This document shows positions 52,030 to 60,617 of a DNA stretch of 64,000 bases, piece after piece. The number at the start of each line of letters is the position of its first letter. The stretch's first letter is position 1. Under the pieces are notes generated by a model. It was given only the letters and a program-made list of their open reading frames with translations. It was not told where the DNA came from and did no database searches. The position numbers and the translations under genes are program-made. Source of the stretch: Alkalicoccus luteus (GTDB lineage: Bacteria > Bacillota > Bacilli > Bacillales > Salisediminibacteriaceae); contig NZ_JAATHJ010000001.1 in the NCBI RefSeq assembly GCF_012034335.1, positions 234,746-298,745 on the forward strand, read 5' to 3'.

Positions 52030-52854
52030 TCAGTTTTTCACATCGGGGTTGCTTGCGACGGGTTCATGCGGCTTGGATGTAAAGCGGAGGCCGGCCAGTA
52101 CAACAGCTGTCACGACTGTGAAGATAATGAATGCCGTCACGTTTTCGCCGAGGAAAAAGGTCGAGTAGGCCAGAGCACCGAATACACCGCCGAATACAGG
52201 TCCGGCTATCGGAATGAGGGCATAGCCCCAGTTGGAATCCCGTTTGCCTGTAATCGGCAGCACGGCATGGGCAATCCGCGGGCCAAGGTCACGGGCTGGG
52301 TTAATCGCATAGCCCGTTGGTCCGCCGAGAGAAAGGCCGATCGCTGTAATCAGAAAGCCGACGATGAGCGGATTTAAGCCTTCTGTAAACTCATTGGCAC
52401 CGATGCTGAGCAGTCCGAGCAGCAGCACCGCCGTTCCAATGAACTCACTGATAAAGTTGGAAAAGCGGTTCGGAATCGCAGGGTCGGTAGAAAAGACACC
52501 AAGTTTTACATCCGGATCATCGGTTTCCTTAAAGTGATCCTGGAAGTGGAAAAAGACGATCGCGGCTCCGATAAAGGCACCTACGAGCTGGGCGGCAATG
52601 TAGCCGGGAACCATCGACCAGGCAAATTCACCTACGGCAGCAAAGCCGAGCGTCACAGCCGGATTGATGTGCGCATCTGAATATTGACCGACCGCATAGA
52701 CGGCCATCGCTACCGCGAAGCCCCACCCTAAAGCAACGACGATCCAGCCGCCGCCCTGAGCCTTTGATTTCATCAGGTTGACGTTAGCGACAACCCCGGC
52801 ACCGAAAATGATCAGAATCATGGTGCCGATTACTTCTGCAATGTACACGGACAT
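52030..52854 (-). CDS. glpF: Glycerol uptake facilitator / aquaglyceroporin
   Basis: 274 residues from the ATG at 52854 (AGGAGGAG upstream; the open frame to 52959 covers a leader hairpin). MIP family with six membrane segments and both half-helix motifs: HINPAVTLG and AINPARDLG. The Asp after the second NPA (NPARD) is the mark of glycerol-conducting members. No glpK or glpD is adjacent in the window. Confidence 0.9.
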   Translation of the reverse strand: MSVYIAEVIGTMILIIFGAGVVANVNLMKSKAQGGGWIVVALGWGFAVAMAVYAVGQYSDAHINPAVTLGFAAVGEFAWSMVPGYIAAQLVGAFIGAAIVFFHFQDHFKETDDPDVKLGVFSTDPAIPNRFSNFISEFIGTAVLLLGLLSIGANEFTEGLNPLIVGFLITAIGLSLGGPTGYAINPARDLGPRIAHAVLPITGKRDSNWGYALIPIAGPVFGGVFGALAYSTFFLGENVTAFIIFTVVTAVVLAGLRFTSKPHEPVASNPDVKN

Positions 52855-52890
52855 AGTATCTCCTCCTGGAAATAGGTTCGCAAGGCATAG

Positions 52891-52941
52891 AAAAAGCCGC
52901 ACACAGAAATGGGATCCCGTCAGGATCGGTCTGTGCGCGGC
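52891..52941 (-). promoter_or_regulatory. Terminator-like leader of glpF, candidate GlpP target
   Basis: On the minus strand, a 12-bp stem with one mismatch (GCCGCGCACAGA / TCTGTGTGCGGC), a 22-nt loop and then TTTTT, ending about 37 nt before the glpF start. It looks like an intrinsic terminator in the leader. B. subtilis glpFK and glpD have such leaders read through with antiterminator GlpP plus glycerol-3-phosphate. Confidence 0.7.
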
Positions 52942-53043
52942 GCTCATCTTCTCAGCCATACGTATTAATTTATCATTATGCTACCATGCTGTGAAAACGC
53001 TGTCAACGATATAACGGAAATTCCCAAAACTGCCAAGCGTTTA

Positions 53044-54429
53044 TCAGCGGGGAGATTCCCGTAAGCGCAGGGATAGAAAAGTGGCCGTCAGTGCCAGGAT
53101 GGCCATGATCCAAAAGACATAAATGGTGCCTGTATAAACTGCTTCTTCGTAAGGGGCAGAAGACTGGGCGGTCGTTACGCTGATCACCGTTGTCAGCACG
53201 ATCACTCCAAAGGCCATTCCGAACTGCCGCAGCGTATTGTTAATGGCAGCACCGTGCGGAATGTCTTCCTGCTCAAGGGAATTGACGCTGGTTGTAACGA
53301 GCGTCATTAGCGTAAGGCCGCAGCCGAGCATAAAGATGCAGAAGTAGAGCATGATCAGGTATGGACTGCTGTCCATCTGCACCGTTGCCATCAGAGCGGT
53401 AGAGAGAAACAGAAAAAAGAAACCTGCAACTGCCAGAATCCGGCCCCCGTACTTGTCATACAAATTTCCGGAAACGATGGTCATGACCGACAGCAGGATG
53501 GTGCCCGGCACAAGCAGAAAACCAGACAAAAACGCCGAGGTGCCGAGAACATCCTGAGAAAACATCGGCAGAATGCTCTCTGCCGATAACAGGAGCATCA
53601 TGTTGATAAACACGAGCAGCATCGCCAGCCGGAAAACAGGAAAGCGGAACAGCCGAAGGTTAAGAAGCGGTGTCTCGAGAACCAGCTGGCGCCTTACATA
53701 AACAATGGTCAGAGCCGCACCGGACATAAGCGGTCCCCAGAACATCCAGCTGGAAAATCCGGTGACGCTGATCGTACTAAGTGCAAGAATCAGCAGGGAA
53801 AAGCCGAATCCGGACAAAAAAACAGAAGGAAGATCAAGCCTCGTCGGTTTTTGTTCAGTCACATTTTTCATGCCGTACCAGGCGGCGACGAGCACGACAG
53901 CTGCAGGGATCAGCATGACAAGGTGAAGCGGACGCCAGCCGGTGACATCAATAATCATTCCGGAAAGGGAGGGGGCGGAAGCCGGAGCGACATTGACGAC
54001 GGCTCCAAGCAGGCCCATCGCAAAGCCGCGCCGCGCGCATGGAAATATGTTAAGTAAAATCGTCTGCACGAGCGGCAGCATAATGCCGGCACCAATTGCC
54101 TGCACGATCCGGGAAAGGATCAAAACCGAAAAGGTAGGGGCTGCGGCACCGATCAAGGTTCCCGCAGTCAGCGTTACAAGAGAAAACAGCACGAGCTGTC
54201 TGGACGTAAAGCGGCTGATCAGGTAGCCGCTCATCGGAATGAATACCATCGTAGCGAGCAGAAACGAAGTGGTCAGCCACTGTACCTGCGTTGCGTTCAC
54301 ATCAAATTCTTCCATGATGGTCGGATAGGCTGTAATCAGGAGAAACTGGCTGAATGTAAATAAAAAGGTGGCCGCGAGTGTGAGGGCGATCACCAGCTTA
54401 TGCGGCACCGGTGCTTTTGCAGCTGGCAT
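53044..54429 (-). CDS. MFS multidrug transporter, DHA2 (EmrB/LmrB-like)
   Basis: 461 residues, about 14 membrane segments. Family motifs: VQWLTTSFLLATMVFIPMSGYL, SRIVQAIGAGIMLPLVQ and the motif C-like GAVVNVAPASAPSLSGMI. It is the last gene of a MarR-PaiA-MFS operon (27-nt gap from paiA). Exports drugs or polyamine-like compounds by proton antiport. Confidence 0.88.
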   Translation of the reverse strand: MPAAKAPVPHKLVIALTLAATFLFTFSQFLLITAYPTIMEEFDVNATQVQWLTTSFLLATMVFIPMSGYLISRFTSRQLVLFSLVTLTAGTLIGAAAPTFSVLILSRIVQAIGAGIMLPLVQTILLNIFPCARRGFAMGLLGAVVNVAPASAPSLSGMIIDVTGWRPLHLVMLIPAAVVLVAAWYGMKNVTEQKPTRLDLPSVFLSGFGFSLLILALSTISVTGFSSWMFWGPLMSGAALTIVYVRRQLVLETPLLNLRLFRFPVFRLAMLLVFINMMLLLSAESILPMFSQDVLGTSAFLSGFLLVPGTILLSVMTIVSGNLYDKYGGRILAVAGFFFLFLSTALMATVQMDSSPYLIMLYFCIFMLGCGLTLMTLVTTSVNSLEQEDIPHGAAINNTLRQFGMAFGVIVLTTVISVTTAQSSAPYEEAVYTGTIYVFWIMAILALTATFLSLRLRESPR

Positions 54430-54456
54430 GAAGGTTTCTCCTTTCCGATCACGACG

Positions 54457-54972
54457 TCAACGTGTTTTGGTCATAATTAAATCCGTTTGCTTCTCCTCTC
54501 CCATATAAAACGCATGTGATCCCGTTATGACAAATCCGTACCGTTCGTAAAAGCGGACCGCGCGTTCATTCTTCTCCCAGACTCCGAGCCAGATTTCCTG
54601 CCTATTGTGCAGAGCAGCCTGGTCGAACGCAAGCTGCAGCAGTGCTTTTCCGAAGCCGTGCTGCTGCCAGGAGCTGCGCACATAAATGCGTTCGATTTCC
54701 ATCGCTGTTTCAGCACCAGCTTCGGTCTGCGCAGAGCCGGTGTTCAGCTTCAGGTAACCGGCAGGCGCCCCTTCAGCTTCAAGGATGTAAAAGCGGCTTT
54801 CCGGATGTGCCAGCTCTTGGCGAAGCTTGGCTTCATGGAATGCGTTCGCGATGTACTGCTGCAAATGCTCCGGATCATTACCTGCTGCAAACGTTTCCCG
54901 GAATGTATCAGCTCCGAGCTGAGCGAGCAGCTGTGCGTCTTTGACACCTGCTTTTCGGAAAAGTGTCTCCAT
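54457..54972 (-). CDS. paiA: Spermidine/spermine N1-acetyltransferase PaiA
   Basis: 171 residues. Matches the B. subtilis PaiA pattern along its length: LGADTFRETFAAGNDPEHLQ, GYLKLNTGSAQTE, MEIERIYVRSSWQQHGFGKALL (CoA loop), EIWLGVWEKNERAVRFY and FYMGEEKQTDLIMTKT. It acetylates polyamines and other amines. The usual partner paiB is not adjacent; instead it sits between a MarR regulator and an MFS pump. Confidence 0.9.
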   Translation of the reverse strand: METLFRKAGVKDAQLLAQLGADTFRETFAAGNDPEHLQQYIANAFHEAKLRQELAHPESRFYILEAEGAPAGYLKLNTGSAQTEAGAETAMEIERIYVRSSWQQHGFGKALLQLAFDQAALHNRQEIWLGVWEKNERAVRFYERYGFVITGSHAFYMGEEKQTDLIMTKTR

Positions 54973-54988
54973 AACCCCTTCCTCCTTC

Positions 54989-55441
54989 TCAATAGGTTCG
55001 CTTGCCGCCTTTTTTTACAAAATCCCAGTCTTTCTCCACGTTTTTGCGCATCCGGACCAGCAGGGAAGCAGCCGTTTCGATTTCCTCTTCTGTGAAACCT
55101 TGCAGAGCGGTGGCATCTGAATGATTGTTTTCACTGATAATAAAAGGATAAATCGCTGCTCCTTTTTGCGTAGGAAAGAGACATTTAATCTTGCGGTTGG
55201 AAGTGTCCGGCCGTTTCTCGATCAAATTATTCTGCTCCAGGCGGGCGATTGCACGTGCAGCGGTCGTACGATCGACCTTGATCATTTCCGCGAGCCGGTC
55301 GGGAAAAATACCCGGATGTTCACAGATACGGACGAGGTAGAGATACTGTCCCTTCGTCAGGTTGTATTCTTTAAATTCGATATTGCTGATGGAGTCGAGC
55401 GCCCGGGCGATCATGCCAATCTCTCTCAGTATTTCTTTCAT
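54989..55441 (-). CDS. MarR-family repressor
   Basis: 150 residues, winged helix-turn-helix with GIFPDRLAEMIKVDRTTAARAIARLEQNNLI as recognition region and EKRPDTSNRKIKCLFPT as wing. First gene of the paiA-MFS operon; the gap to paiA is 16 nt. A perfect palindrome lies 32 bp upstream, so autoregulation is likely, with polyamines or toxic amines as plausible inducers (inference). Confidence 0.9.
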   Translation of the reverse strand: MKEILREIGMIARALDSISNIEFKEYNLTKGQYLYLVRICEHPGIFPDRLAEMIKVDRTTAARAIARLEQNNLIEKRPDTSNRKIKCLFPTQKGAAIYPFIISENNHSDATALQGFTEEEIETAASLLVRMRKNVEKDWDFVKKGGKRTY

Positions 55442-55473
55442 GGAGCATCACCTCTTTGATACAGTGTAGCGGT

Positions 55474-55497
55474 TTTTTGTTGTATTTACAACAAAAA
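55474..55497. promoter_or_regulatory. MarR operator
   Basis: 24-bp perfect palindrome TTTTTGTTGTA-TT-TACAACAAAAA about 33 bp before the MarR start codon; typical MarR-type site (TTGTN-NACAA core). Confidence 0.8.
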
Positions 55498-55590
55498 TAC
55501 TGATGACCCAATAATGGTCATAGATAAAGCGGAAAATGTACGGGTCTTTGTTTTGTAATCATAAATTAATACATACGGGTGCTGGAAGTC

Positions 55591-55599
55591 TGCTATAAT
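55591..55599 (+). promoter_or_regulatory. Extended -10 promoter for small gene
   Basis: TGCTATAAT: consensus TATAAT with the TG extension, about 115 bp upstream of the 55715 gene. No clear -35. Region 55500-55714 is otherwise featureless. Confidence 0.45.
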
Positions 55600-55714
55600 A
55601 CAACCGGTAGAAATGTCCGGCCTTTCAGCCTGTTGAATCGGAATATTCAGGAGTAAAAATGGTTCAGAACGGGAATAGGAAAAGGTAATACTACGTGAAA
55701 TGAGGGTACATGCG

Positions 55715-55927
55715 ATGAACATTGATGAGCGTTTACGTGAATATAGAAAGCAAGCAGCGTCCCTCCGCAGACGGGAAGCATCCAAAGAGGAGATCGAGCG
55801 GGTGCTGCGGGAGATGGAAGCAGAATTTTCAATTCCTCCGGCTCCTGATAATGAGTGGAACAGAGAGCATAAAGAAATCGTCAGGGTGTATCGTGATATA
55901 GCATCGATTCGGGTTTATCATAAATAG
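55715..55927 (+). CDS. Small charged helical protein
   Basis: 70 residues; GAGGG 8 nt before the ATG at 55715. Mostly charged helix (ERLREYRKQAASLRRREA, EEIERVLREMEAEF) followed by NREHKEIVRVYRDIASIRVYH. No membrane segment. Family not recognised. An imperfect hairpin (55948-55986) follows. Confidence 0.6.
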   Translation: MNIDERLREYRKQAASLRRREASKEEIERVLREMEAEFSIPPAPDNEWNREHKEIVRVYRDIASIRVYHK

Positions 55928-56020
55928 CACGGCTGCCGACTGCGAGAGAACAACGGAGAAGGGGTAATTGCTTCTTCAGTTCTCTTTATGCGGCCGCTAT
56001 ATCCGGAATTCCGGAAAAGG

Positions 56021-56049
56021 AGACTTCGTTTACAGACGGAGTCTTTTTT
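56021..56049 (+). terminator. Terminator upstream of DUF1697 gene
   Basis: 9-bp stem AGACTTCGT / ACGGAGTCT with one G-T pair and six T. Confidence 0.75.
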
Positions 56050-56074
56050 ATCTTGATGGACAGGAGTGATGCAG

Positions 56075-56623
56075 ATGATGTATGCAGCTTTGCTCAGAGG
56101 GATTAATGTCGGCGGTAAAAATAAAGTCGATATGCTCTCTCTGAAAGAAATAGTTGAAGCAGAAGGCATGACCAAGGTAGAGACGTATCTGAACACGGGG
56201 AACGTCATTTTTTCGCATGATGGAAAGCCCGTTCACACCATAACGCAGCGATTAGAAACGGTCATAAACGACGCATTCGGGCTGAAGCTGAAACTGCTGA
56301 TTCGATCTCTTCCCGACATGAGCACCATCATAGAAGCGCTCCCTGACTCCTGGCAAAATAATCAGGATATGAAAAGCGATGTCTTATTTCCGTGGGAGTC
56401 CATTGACGATGCTTCTATCCTGGATCAGCTGCCTGTTCATCCTGAAGTTGATTCGGTGGTCTACGTACCGGGAGCTGTTCTCTGGTCAGCGGACAGAAAG
56501 AATGTGAAAAAAAGCGGTCTGTCCAAGCTTGCGGGAACGAAATGGTATAAGCAGATGACGATCAGAAACGTCAATATCACCAGAAAGATATACAAAATGA
56601 TGGTGCAGGCAGAAAATAATTAA
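56075..56623 (+). CDS. DUF1697 protein
   Basis: 182 residues; AGGAG 8 nt before the ATG at 56075. The opening YAALLRGINVGGKNKVDMLSL and TYLNTGNVIFSHDG are the DUF1697 signature, and the closing TKWYKQMTIRNVNITRKI block is conserved. Two ferredoxin-like subdomains are predicted. Widespread, function unknown. Confidence 0.87.
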   Translation: MMYAALLRGINVGGKNKVDMLSLKEIVEAEGMTKVETYLNTGNVIFSHDGKPVHTITQRLETVINDAFGLKLKLLIRSLPDMSTIIEALPDSWQNNQDMKSDVLFPWESIDDASILDQLPVHPEVDSVVYVPGAVLWSADRKNVKKSGLSKLAGTKWYKQMTIRNVNITRKIYKMMVQAENN

Positions 56624-56690
56624 GCGGTCTCTCAACGAAAAGAAAGACCGTCGAAAGACAAGAGCGATGCTGAATAAGGCAAGGAGTCGG

Positions 56691-57293
56691 CTATACGCCT
56701 TCGTTCGTCATCGGGCTGACCCGGACCTTTACGGCAGCCGGAGCCTGAAGCAGCAGTAAAAGCTGTTCAGCCATGTAGGCCGGTGTATACATGAAGTTGC
56801 CGCGAACCCATTCTGCCGTCAGACCGAACAGCGCCTGTGAAAAGTAAGCAGCAGCCAGTTCGGGCTGAAATGAAGGTAGATCAGCGACGAGGTCCTTGGC
56901 AGCCGTTTCACGAAGCACGCGGCACATTTTATCCTGGAAACCGGGGACCGAATCTGTCAGGACGATTGCCCGGTAAAAGTCCTGGTGCCGGTAGACGTGT
57001 TCAAAAAGCTGAATACTGCCAGGTGCGAGGTCAGCTGGCACAAACTCCGTCCGGTCCTGATACGGAAAGCGGTAGCTGATCACGAGATCCTCCAGCACGT
57101 CCTCGATCACTTCCTGATACAGCGCTTCTTTCGTATCAAAATGTTTATAAAACGTTCCTCGGCATACATCTGCTTTCGCTGCAACATTGCTTACCGTTAC
57201 GCCCTCGACGGACGTATCCTGTAGCAGCTGCTGAAAAGCCAGTTTCAACGCATGGCGGGAGCGCTGGATACGTCTGTCCCGTCTCTCTGTCAT
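56691..57293 (-). CDS. TetR-family regulator
   Basis: 200 residues, N-terminal HTH at ~30-55 (VTVSNVAAKADVCRGTFYKHFDTKEALYQ). The C-terminal half matches the TetR_C7-type dimerisation region. Divergent from the SDR gene with a 25-bp imperfect palindrome between, so it likely represses that gene. Confidence 0.87.
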   Translation of the reverse strand: MTERRDRRIQRSRHALKLAFQQLLQDTSVEGVTVSNVAAKADVCRGTFYKHFDTKEALYQEVIEDVLEDLVISYRFPYQDRTEFVPADLAPGSIQLFEHVYRHQDFYRAIVLTDSVPGFQDKMCRVLRETAAKDLVADLPSFQPELAAAYFSQALFGLTAEWVRGNFMYTPAYMAEQLLLLLQAPAAVKVRVSPMTNEGV

Positions 57294-57313
57294 GAACCTT
57301 TCATCCCCTTTAT

Positions 57314-57338
57314 GTTCATTATTAAATGGATCATTAAC
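57314..57338. promoter_or_regulatory. Candidate TetR operator
   Basis: Imperfect palindrome GTTCATTATT-AAATG-GATCATTAAC (GTTnATnAT repeated in inverted form) 20 bp upstream of the TetR start. Confidence 0.5.
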
Positions 57339-57463
57339 AAAATGGGCAACCGCTGTTCATTTATAGACATTCTGCATAAAACTGTATCTGTCTCCTCCTC
57401 TTACTATATCGTAAACTGAAGAAGAAGGAAGCGTTTTCCAAGAAAATAGGGAGGTGCACAACC

Positions 57464-58216
57464 ATGAAACTGGATGGAAAAGCCGTCATTGTCACAGGTG
57501 CAGCGTCAGGCATGGGAAAAGCGATCGCAGAGCTGTTTGCTGCCGAAGGGGCAGTTGTTCTGATGACGGACATCAATGAAGAAGAGCTGAAGGCAGCAGC
57601 AGATGCGATTGAGGGACGGACAGCTTTTTTGAAGGTGGATATGGCGAATGCAGAGGACGTTGAGGCCATGATTGACGAAGCGGTCAGCCAATTCGGAACG
57701 CTGGATATACTCGTGAACAACGCGGGGATCATGGACGGGTTTGAACCGGTGGGGGATATACCGGACGATAAATGGGAGAAGCTGTTTGCGGTTAATACGA
57801 CCGGGGTGATGAAGGCGATGCGCAAGGCAACAGGCGTTTTTCTGGAGAAAGGATCCGGTAATATCATCAACATCGCCTCTACCGGCGGCTTCAGCGGGGC
57901 GCATGCAGGAGCTGCATACGCTGCTACGAAGCATGCGGTGATCGGACTGACGAAAAACACCGGCTTTATGTACGCGCAAAAAGGGATCCGCTGTAATGCC
58001 ATCGCGCCTGGAGCTGTGCAGACGAACATCGGCCGCAGCATGACGAACATCAACGAATTCGGCATGGAACGGTGCGGCATGACGCACGGACTTTCCCCGC
58101 GGGCCGGCGAACCTTCAGAAATTGCAGCAGCTGCGCTGTTTCTTGCCTCTGACGATTCCAGCTTCGTTAACGGGGAAGTCCTGACAGTCGACGGAGGCTG
58201 GACAGCTGCGTTCTAA
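57464..58216 (+). CDS. Classical short-chain dehydrogenase/reductase
   Basis: 250 residues. Cofactor motif VTGAASGMGKAIAELFAAEG with Asp in TDIN (NAD preference), NNAG as LVNNAGIMDG, catalytic Ser in INIASTGGF and YAATK. C-terminal SSFVNGEVLTVDGGWTAAF. Close to glucose-1-dehydrogenase/3-oxoacyl reductase SDRs; substrate unknown. Controlled probably by the divergent TetR. Confidence 0.9.
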   Translation: MKLDGKAVIVTGAASGMGKAIAELFAAEGAVVLMTDINEEELKAAADAIEGRTAFLKVDMANAEDVEAMIDEAVSQFGTLDILVNNAGIMDGFEPVGDIPDDKWEKLFAVNTTGVMKAMRKATGVFLEKGSGNIINIASTGGFSGAHAGAAYAATKHAVIGLTKNTGFMYAQKGIRCNAIAPGAVQTNIGRSMTNINEFGMERCGMTHGLSPRAGEPSEIAAAALFLASDDSSFVNGEVLTVDGGWTAAF

Positions 58217-58322
58217 CAGAAAAAATAATCAGCAGGGAACAAGCACGTGTTTTGGGAACCCATTCCTTTCTTCCTGCGTATACTAGAAGCAGAGAGGCTT
58301 TTATACGAAAGGAGACAGGAAC

Positions 58323-58658
58323 ATGGATCGCACCGTAAAAGCAAAATATATCACCGGCGCCTGTGAGGCGTTTCTCGGCATTCCCATTTTAGGAGGCATG
58401 TTTATTCTGACGCTCTCCTGGGTTCCGCTGATGGTGATGTTTGTCGCTCATTTTCTTGTGCTGCTGCTTGTACTTCAGGATAACCGCTCCAAAGTCGGAC
58501 CGGTGTTCGGGCTGGTTACATCCGCCGTCGGGTGGATTCCCTTTGTTGGCATGATCATGCACATCGTTACCGCGGTCCTCCTGATCACGGAAGCGGCCCG
58601 GGAACATAAGACACATGCTGTCATTGATTTGCCGAAACAGAAAAACGACCAACAGTGA
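58323..58658 (+). CDS. Small integral membrane protein
   Basis: 111 residues with three hydrophobic segments (FLGIPILGGMFILTLSWVPL, VMFVAHFLVLLLVL, VGWIPFVGMIMHIVTAVLLI) and a polar tail. GAAAGGAG before the ATG and a terminator after. No family named; it resembles Firmicute multi-pass hypothetical proteins with a G-W-I-P-hinge. Confidence 0.65.
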   Translation: MDRTVKAKYITGACEAFLGIPILGGMFILTLSWVPLMVMFVAHFLVLLLVLQDNRSKVGPVFGLVTSAVGWIPFVGMIMHIVTAVLLITEAAREHKTHAVIDLPKQKNDQQ

Positions 58659-58664
58659 TAAACG

Positions 58665-58706
58665 AAAAAGCTTCCGACCGGATATTCTCCGCTCGAAAGC
58701 TTTTTT
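58665..58706 (+). terminator. Terminator after small membrane protein gene
   Basis: AAAAGCTT-CCGA / TCG-AAAGCTTTT stem with one internal mismatch, and a six-T run. Confidence 0.8.
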
Positions 58707-58804
58707 ATTTGGTCAGAAGCCGGGTTTTGTTACCGATTTCTGTTAGAAGAGGTTAAAAAAAACGGGCAGAGACAGAGAGGAATTCGGAAACGGGAGGAAC
58801 GCTT

Positions 58805-59416
58805 ATGAAACCAAAGAACAGCGAACTTGCTGCGAGCGTGCGTTATCAGAAAAAGGGGAGCCGTTACACAGTGGTGTCACACGACAGCAGAATGAGTCAC
58901 ATCGGCACCGGCCGAAGTGCCTGTGCATTCAGGATACAAAATTCACAAGCTGTCATAAAAGTTTATTATCCAGACAGTTCTCAATTGGCAGCGGAGGAAG
59001 CAGCTATCTACAGCAAACTCGAATCAGTTTCATCTTTTCCTGCCCTGCATGACTCCGGTCCAAACTACATTGTCATCGATTTTATTGAAGGCCGCACATT
59101 TTTCCAGTGCCTGACCGGAGGCGAAAAAATCGATACAAAAACCATCATGGACGTAGACCGTGCTTTAATGCACGTAAAAGAACTGCAGTTGAACCCTTCT
59201 GATATTCATTTGCATAATTTGATTCTGACACCGGAAGGGGCAGTAAGAATTATCGATCTCGCGCGATTCAATCAGACGAAAAACTGTTCGCAGTGGGACG
59301 ATTTGAAAGCTGCTTATCATAAATTTTATTCCAAGAGGCTGTTTCCAAAGCGGATGCCGGCCCTGCTGCTGGAATCAATCCGTGCGCTTTATAAACGTAA
59401 TTTCTTCCACATCTGA
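58805..59416 (+). CDS. Protein-kinase-like protein (YrzF/YbdM-like)
   Basis: 203 residues. A shortened eukaryotic-like kinase fold: Gly loop HIGTGRSACAFRI, ATP lysine in AVIKVYY, HRD-equivalent DIHLHNLIL (Asp and Asn kept) and the DFG-equivalent IIDLARF. The C-terminal lobe is very short. It fits B. subtilis YrzF/YbdM, described as serine/threonine kinases. GGGAGG before the ATG. Converges with the AbrB-type gene. Confidence 0.82.
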   Translation: MKPKNSELAASVRYQKKGSRYTVVSHDSRMSHIGTGRSACAFRIQNSQAVIKVYYPDSSQLAAEEAAIYSKLESVSSFPALHDSGPNYIVIDFIEGRTFFQCLTGGEKIDTKTIMDVDRALMHVKELQLNPSDIHLHNLILTPEGAVRIIDLARFNQTKNCSQWDDLKAAYHKFYSKRLFPKRMPALLLESIRALYKRNFFHI

Positions 59417-59419
59417 TTG

Positions 59420-60448
59420 TTACGGAAGACGTCTTAAATACCACCCGATCAAAAGCGGAAGCGTGTAAAAGACGAGCAAAAACCGAATCAGCTGCAGCAT
59501 AATAACGCTGACAGGATTTCCTCCTGCTTCTGAGGCGGCAAAGCCTGTTTCCAGAAGGCCGCCGGGAGTCATGCTCATGACTCCGGAAAGCCGATCGAGC
59601 GGCGTGAGAAGGGAAAGGAGCAATCCGGCAGCTACCGATAGAGCAATGAATAAAAGTGCAAATGCTGTGAACGGCAATGCGTGTTTTTTGCTGCTGGAAA
59701 GATCCTTACGCTTCAGCCTCAAACCAATATACATACCTAGCAGAAGCTGGGCAGCTGCCAGCACCGATTCCGGATAGGGAGCAGGCTGAAAACCAGATAA
59801 GACGAGCAGCCCCATCGCCAGTGGAGCGGCAGGCAGGAGCAGACTCTTATGCAGAAAACCAGCCGTCAATGCCAATGCCGGGATTACATACCACCAGTAA
59901 GAAGCGTTCTGATCTTCCTGTCGGAAAAGTTCCAGAGACGCAGAGGCGGATGTGTCGGCTGAAAACAGCAGAACGAGTACAGGAAGGCTGACTAATACGA
60001 GCAAGCGTCGGATTGAATGCAGCAGCATGATTAAAGCAGTTCTGCCGCCGTGCTTCTCACTTATCATGAGGACCGCCGACTGGGCACCGGGAACCAGACC
60101 GAGCATGCTCGTTTTCTTGTTCATATGAAAGCGACTTGCCATCAGCAGGCCGAGCAGCAGGCTCAATACAATCATCATCAGCGATAAAGGCAGATAGACC
60201 GGCAGGATCGGGATGGTCTTGATCAGCGTATCTGAATGAAGGTAAAGAGCAAAATAAGTGCCGAGCAGAATGAAGGCAGCCGGTTTGAAAAAGTCCGGGG
60301 CATCTATATCCTGCTTGGTGCTCCATTTCCATATGAATGAAAAGCAGACCGCTCCAAGCAGCCATGGGAGCGGAAGCTGGAGCAGGGAAAACAGAGCTCC
60401 GCCGGCTGCAGCAAAGCCGCTTATAATAATCCACTTGTCAAAAGGCAC
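59420..60448 (-). CDS. AbrB-family membrane protein (putative transporter)
   Basis: 342 residues starting at GTG (AGGAGGAAG 7-8 nt upstream). About nine or ten membrane segments in two repeated halves; each half has the family signature (LPWLLGAVCF near the start; the SMTPGGLLETGFAASEAGG and MLGLVPGAQSAVLM blocks). This is PF05145, unrelated to the transition-state regulator AbrB and once mislabelled ammonia monooxygenase. Transport role inferred. Confidence 0.85.
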   Translation of the reverse strand: MPFDKWIIISGFAAAGGALFSLLQLPLPWLLGAVCFSFIWKWSTKQDIDAPDFFKPAAFILLGTYFALYLHSDTLIKTIPILPVYLPLSLMMIVLSLLLGLLMASRFHMNKKTSMLGLVPGAQSAVLMISEKHGGRTALIMLLHSIRRLLVLVSLPVLVLLFSADTSASASLELFRQEDQNASYWWYVIPALALTAGFLHKSLLLPAAPLAMGLLVLSGFQPAPYPESVLAAAQLLLGMYIGLRLKRKDLSSSKKHALPFTAFALLFIALSVAAGLLLSLLTPLDRLSGVMSMTPGGLLETGFAASEAGGNPVSVIMLQLIRFLLVFYTLPLLIGWYLRRLP

Positions 60449-60617
60449 GGCGCTTCCTCCTATTCTGCGCAGCATCGGGGCACGCTGGGATTCACTCTAT
60501 CAGAGAAGCAGGACAAGTTCCATAATGATAGCAGGAAATAAATAAGCAACCGATTGTTGACAAGCAAAAAGAAGCGTGGTAAATTCGTTTGAATACTAAC
60601 GAAATGGAAAGGTGGTG

